From JAUHXS01 sp965213575 (GTDB lineage Bacteria > Bacteroidota > Bacteroidia > Chitinophagales > JAUHXS01), in contig CBDBZN010000039.1 in the NCBI GenBank assembly GCA_965213575.1, positions 1 through 45,752 of the forward strand: DNA of 45,752 bases, written 5' to 3'. Below the pieces are notes generated by a model. It was not told the DNA's origin and ran no database searches. It saw nothing but the letters and a program-made list of their open reading frames with translations. Shown here one piece after another: positions 43,369-45,752 of this stretch. Both the position numbers and the translations under genes were made by a program. How positions within the stretch are numbered: the stretch's first letter is position 1; each line of letters opens with the position of its first letter.

Positions 43369-45752
43369 ATGTTAAAAAAAATATTAATCGGACTAGGAAT
43401 TTTTATCGCATTAATAATTGTAGCAGCAATTGCTGTTCCCATAATTTTCAAAGATGATATTGCAGCAGTAGTTAAAAAAGAAACAAACAAAGCGGTCAAC
43501 GCTAAAGTTGATTTTGGTGAGTTTGAATTATCTATTTTAAGAAGTTTTCCTAATTTTTATTTTCAGATTAATGATGTATTAGTAGAAAATAAAGCTCCCT
43601 TTGAAGGAACAACCCTTGCACAAATTAAATCTTTCGATTTTACAGTCGACTTAATAAGTATTCTTAAAGGAAATATAAAAGTAATTGGCGTCAACATTGT
43701 TGAGCCTATTGCACATGTTAAAGTTCTAAAAGATGGAACAGCTAACTGGGATGTTGCTTTAAAGACAGATAGCGTGGCAACTGATACGTCTGCAGCGGCT
43801 ACAGAGTTTGAAGTAGCTTTACAGAAATTTACCATTAAAGATGGTAATATTATTTATGATGATGCATCTTTGCCGCTTTATACAGAGATAAAAAACCTTG
43901 ATTACACTATGAAAGGTGATTTTACGCAAAGCGTATTTGATCTGGATAATGAGATGGAAATAGAAGCGCTCACCTTAATATTTGATGATGTAAAATATTT
44001 AAATAATGTGCATAGTACATTCGATGCTAAGCTGAAAGTAAATTTAGATAGTGCTAAATATGAGTTTGATGAAAATGAACTGACTGTAAATGCATTAGCA
44101 TTAAAATTTAACGGCTGGGTCACCATGCCTAATGAAGATATTAACATGGATGTGAATTTTGAAACAAATAAACCATCTATTGCAACCGTATTATCACTAG
44201 TTCCGGGCGTGTATACAAAGGATATTAACGATGTAAAAGCCAGTGGTGAGATGGGATTAGCAGGTTATGCAAAAGGTACTTTTAATGAAACTACTTATCC
44301 GGCATTTGGCATCAATATGTTTGTAGATAATGGGAAGGTTCAATACCCTGACCTGCCGACAGCAATCAATAATATTAACTTAAACTTATTAGTGAATAAT
44401 CCGGGAGGTGACTTAAATAACATGGTGGTAGAAATGCCTAAGATGCATTTTGAATTAGGCCAAGAACCTTTCGATATGACTTTATTTTTAAAAACACCTA
44501 TTGTTGATCCTTTTATAGATATGACAGCTAAAGGAAATATTAATTTAGGCCGTTTCCAAGAAGCTATACCGTTAGAAGATGTGGAAGGAATGAGTGGGAA
44601 TATTGATGTAGACATTAAGGCAAAAGGGAATTACTCAAGTATTGAAAAAGAACAGTATCAAGATTTTATGTTAGCCGGTATCCTTGGTGTAAAAGACTTA
44701 AACTATAAAGCAACTGATTTACCTAATGTCAAGGTTAACAATATGCAGATGTCATTTAATCCTAAAACTGTTGTAGTTAGCGATTTGAATATGATATTAG
44801 GACAAAAAAGTGATGTTATAGCAAATGGTACTATAAATAATATGGTTGCCTATGTTTTAGTAGACAGCACACTGTCAGGGAGCATGAATGTTGCTTCCAA
44901 TTATTTTAATGCAAATGAATGGATAGCAGCCGAAGAAGCTCCGGCTGGAGGACAATCTACTAACAATGAAGTAGCGGAACCATTAACTGTTTTTGAAGTA
45001 CCAAGTGGTATTAATTTTGTTTTAAATGCCGACATGCAAAATGTACTTTACGACAATATGGAACTATCTAATATTAAAGGAACAGTTGTGGTTAAAAACG
45101 AAGAAGTTAAAATTAATCAGACAACATTAAACCTTTTGGGAGGAGATATAGCAATGGCTGGCTTGTACAGTACGAACACAGAGGAGCGTAAGAAGCAACC
45201 TTATTTTGATTTTGATATGAGCTTATTAAATATGGACATTCAAAAAAGTTTTACCACCTTTAATACGGTACAACTTTTAGCTCCTGTTGCAAAAGCATCA
45301 GAAGGTACTTTTAATACAAAATTGAAAATTGAAGGTAATTTAGGAGAAGATATGCTTCCGGTTTATCCAACCTTATTTGGAATAGGAGATTGCTGGTTAA
45401 AAATTTAGTGATAAGAGGTTTACCTATTACTGATAAAATTGGGGATGCGTTGAAATATGAAGATATTAAACGTTTAGCGGCTGATAAGTTTGATATGAAT
45501 TTTAAAATAGAAGAAGGAAGATTAGTGGTAGAACCTTTTGACTTAACAGCAGCAGGCATCAAAATGGATATCGCCGGCTCAAATGGCATAGACCAAACTA
45601 TAAACTATAAGATAGATGCCACCTTACCTAAATCAAAAATAGGAAATTCAGTTAACCAAGCAGCATCCAACGTGTTAAGTTCACTCGGGCTAAGTGGTGA
45701 AAACAATCTTGGCGAAAGCATCAGCTTAGGGATTAATGTTACCGGCACCTTT
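43369..45752 (+). pseudogene. AsmA-like envelope protein, frameshifted near 45390, partial
   Basis: The first frame runs 43369-45408 (679 aa): an N-terminal membrane anchor (KKILIGLGIFIALIIVAAIAVPIIF), then an AsmA domain (VDFGEFELSILRSFPNFYFQ, FTIKDGNIIYDD) and long beta-rich repeats. AsmA-like proteins span the periplasm and are linked to lipid transport or outer-membrane assembly. After GIGD the frame reads CWLKI and stops; in another frame the expected LLVKNLVIRGLPITDKIGDA continues from 45390 unbroken to the window end (121 codons). One missing T at about 45390 explains this. Likely a sequencing error or a recent mutation; the 3' end lies outside. Confidence 0.83.

Overview
The window is a chromosomal segment from an AT-rich member of the Bacteroidota, probably free-living or aquatic rather than a gut Bacteroidales. 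The lineage call rests on secreted proteins ending in type IX secretion (T9SS) sorting domains (804-aa subtilase, 2160-aa repeat protein, 339-aa Omp28-like protein), many lipoproteins with a Cys lipobox, an LpxB (so a Gram-negative envelope), weak ribosome binding sites with occasional GTG or TTG starts, and TAnnTTTG-like promoter elements. GCTDS-type Cys repeats in the subtilase are common in marine bacteria. No insertion sequence, prophage, CRISPR array or rRNA was seen; one tRNA-Ser(UGA) is present.

Layout. 1-4010 (minus): an S41 peptidase lipoprotein running off the left edge, a predicted outer-membrane protein and a SulP anion transporter with an unusual C-terminal extension. 4137-12085 (minus): a surface module, namely a fibrinogen-like-domain protein behind a 2160-aa protein built of five contiguous 963-bp repeats plus a diverged sixth. 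12297-14558: two divergent genes for low-complexity proteins, a DUF4142 lipoprotein and a 332-aa disordered protein resembling eukaryotic RGG/prion-like domains. 14837-20253: tRNA-Ser, a PAS histidine kinase, and an envelope run (small membrane protein, lpxB, SpoIID-like protein, TPR lipoprotein) facing a phosphoribosyltransferase. 20374-28279: subtilase, membrane Fe-S protein, small lipoprotein plus an 83-aa-repeat protein, an FAD oxidoreductase and an unknown secreted protein. 28294-34452 (minus): valS, S4 RNA-binding protein, OmpA-like lipoprotein, and a sensor kinase overlapping its response regulator. 34636-39249: beta-carbonic anhydrase, then a compact putative secondary-metabolite locus (FAD oxidoreductase, UbiA prenyltransferase, type III polyketide synthase, methyltransferase) bordered by related short interspersed repeats. 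39422-45752: Omp28-like protein, pcm, phosphohexomutase, a frameshifted trmH and a frameshifted AsmA-like gene running off the right edge.

The best candidate for an under-described system is the type III PKS locus at 35325-39249, whose gene content resembles actinobacterial phenolic-lipid (Srs-type) pathways but adds a UbiA prenyltransferase. Second is the divergent low-complexity pair at 12297-14558.

Caution: three single-base indels break otherwise intact genes within the last 3 kb, two of them in homopolymers, and the spoIID-like gene lacks a standard start codon. Sequence or assembly error is a serious alternative to real mutation at these sites. The tandem 963-bp repeats may also be miscounted by assembly.
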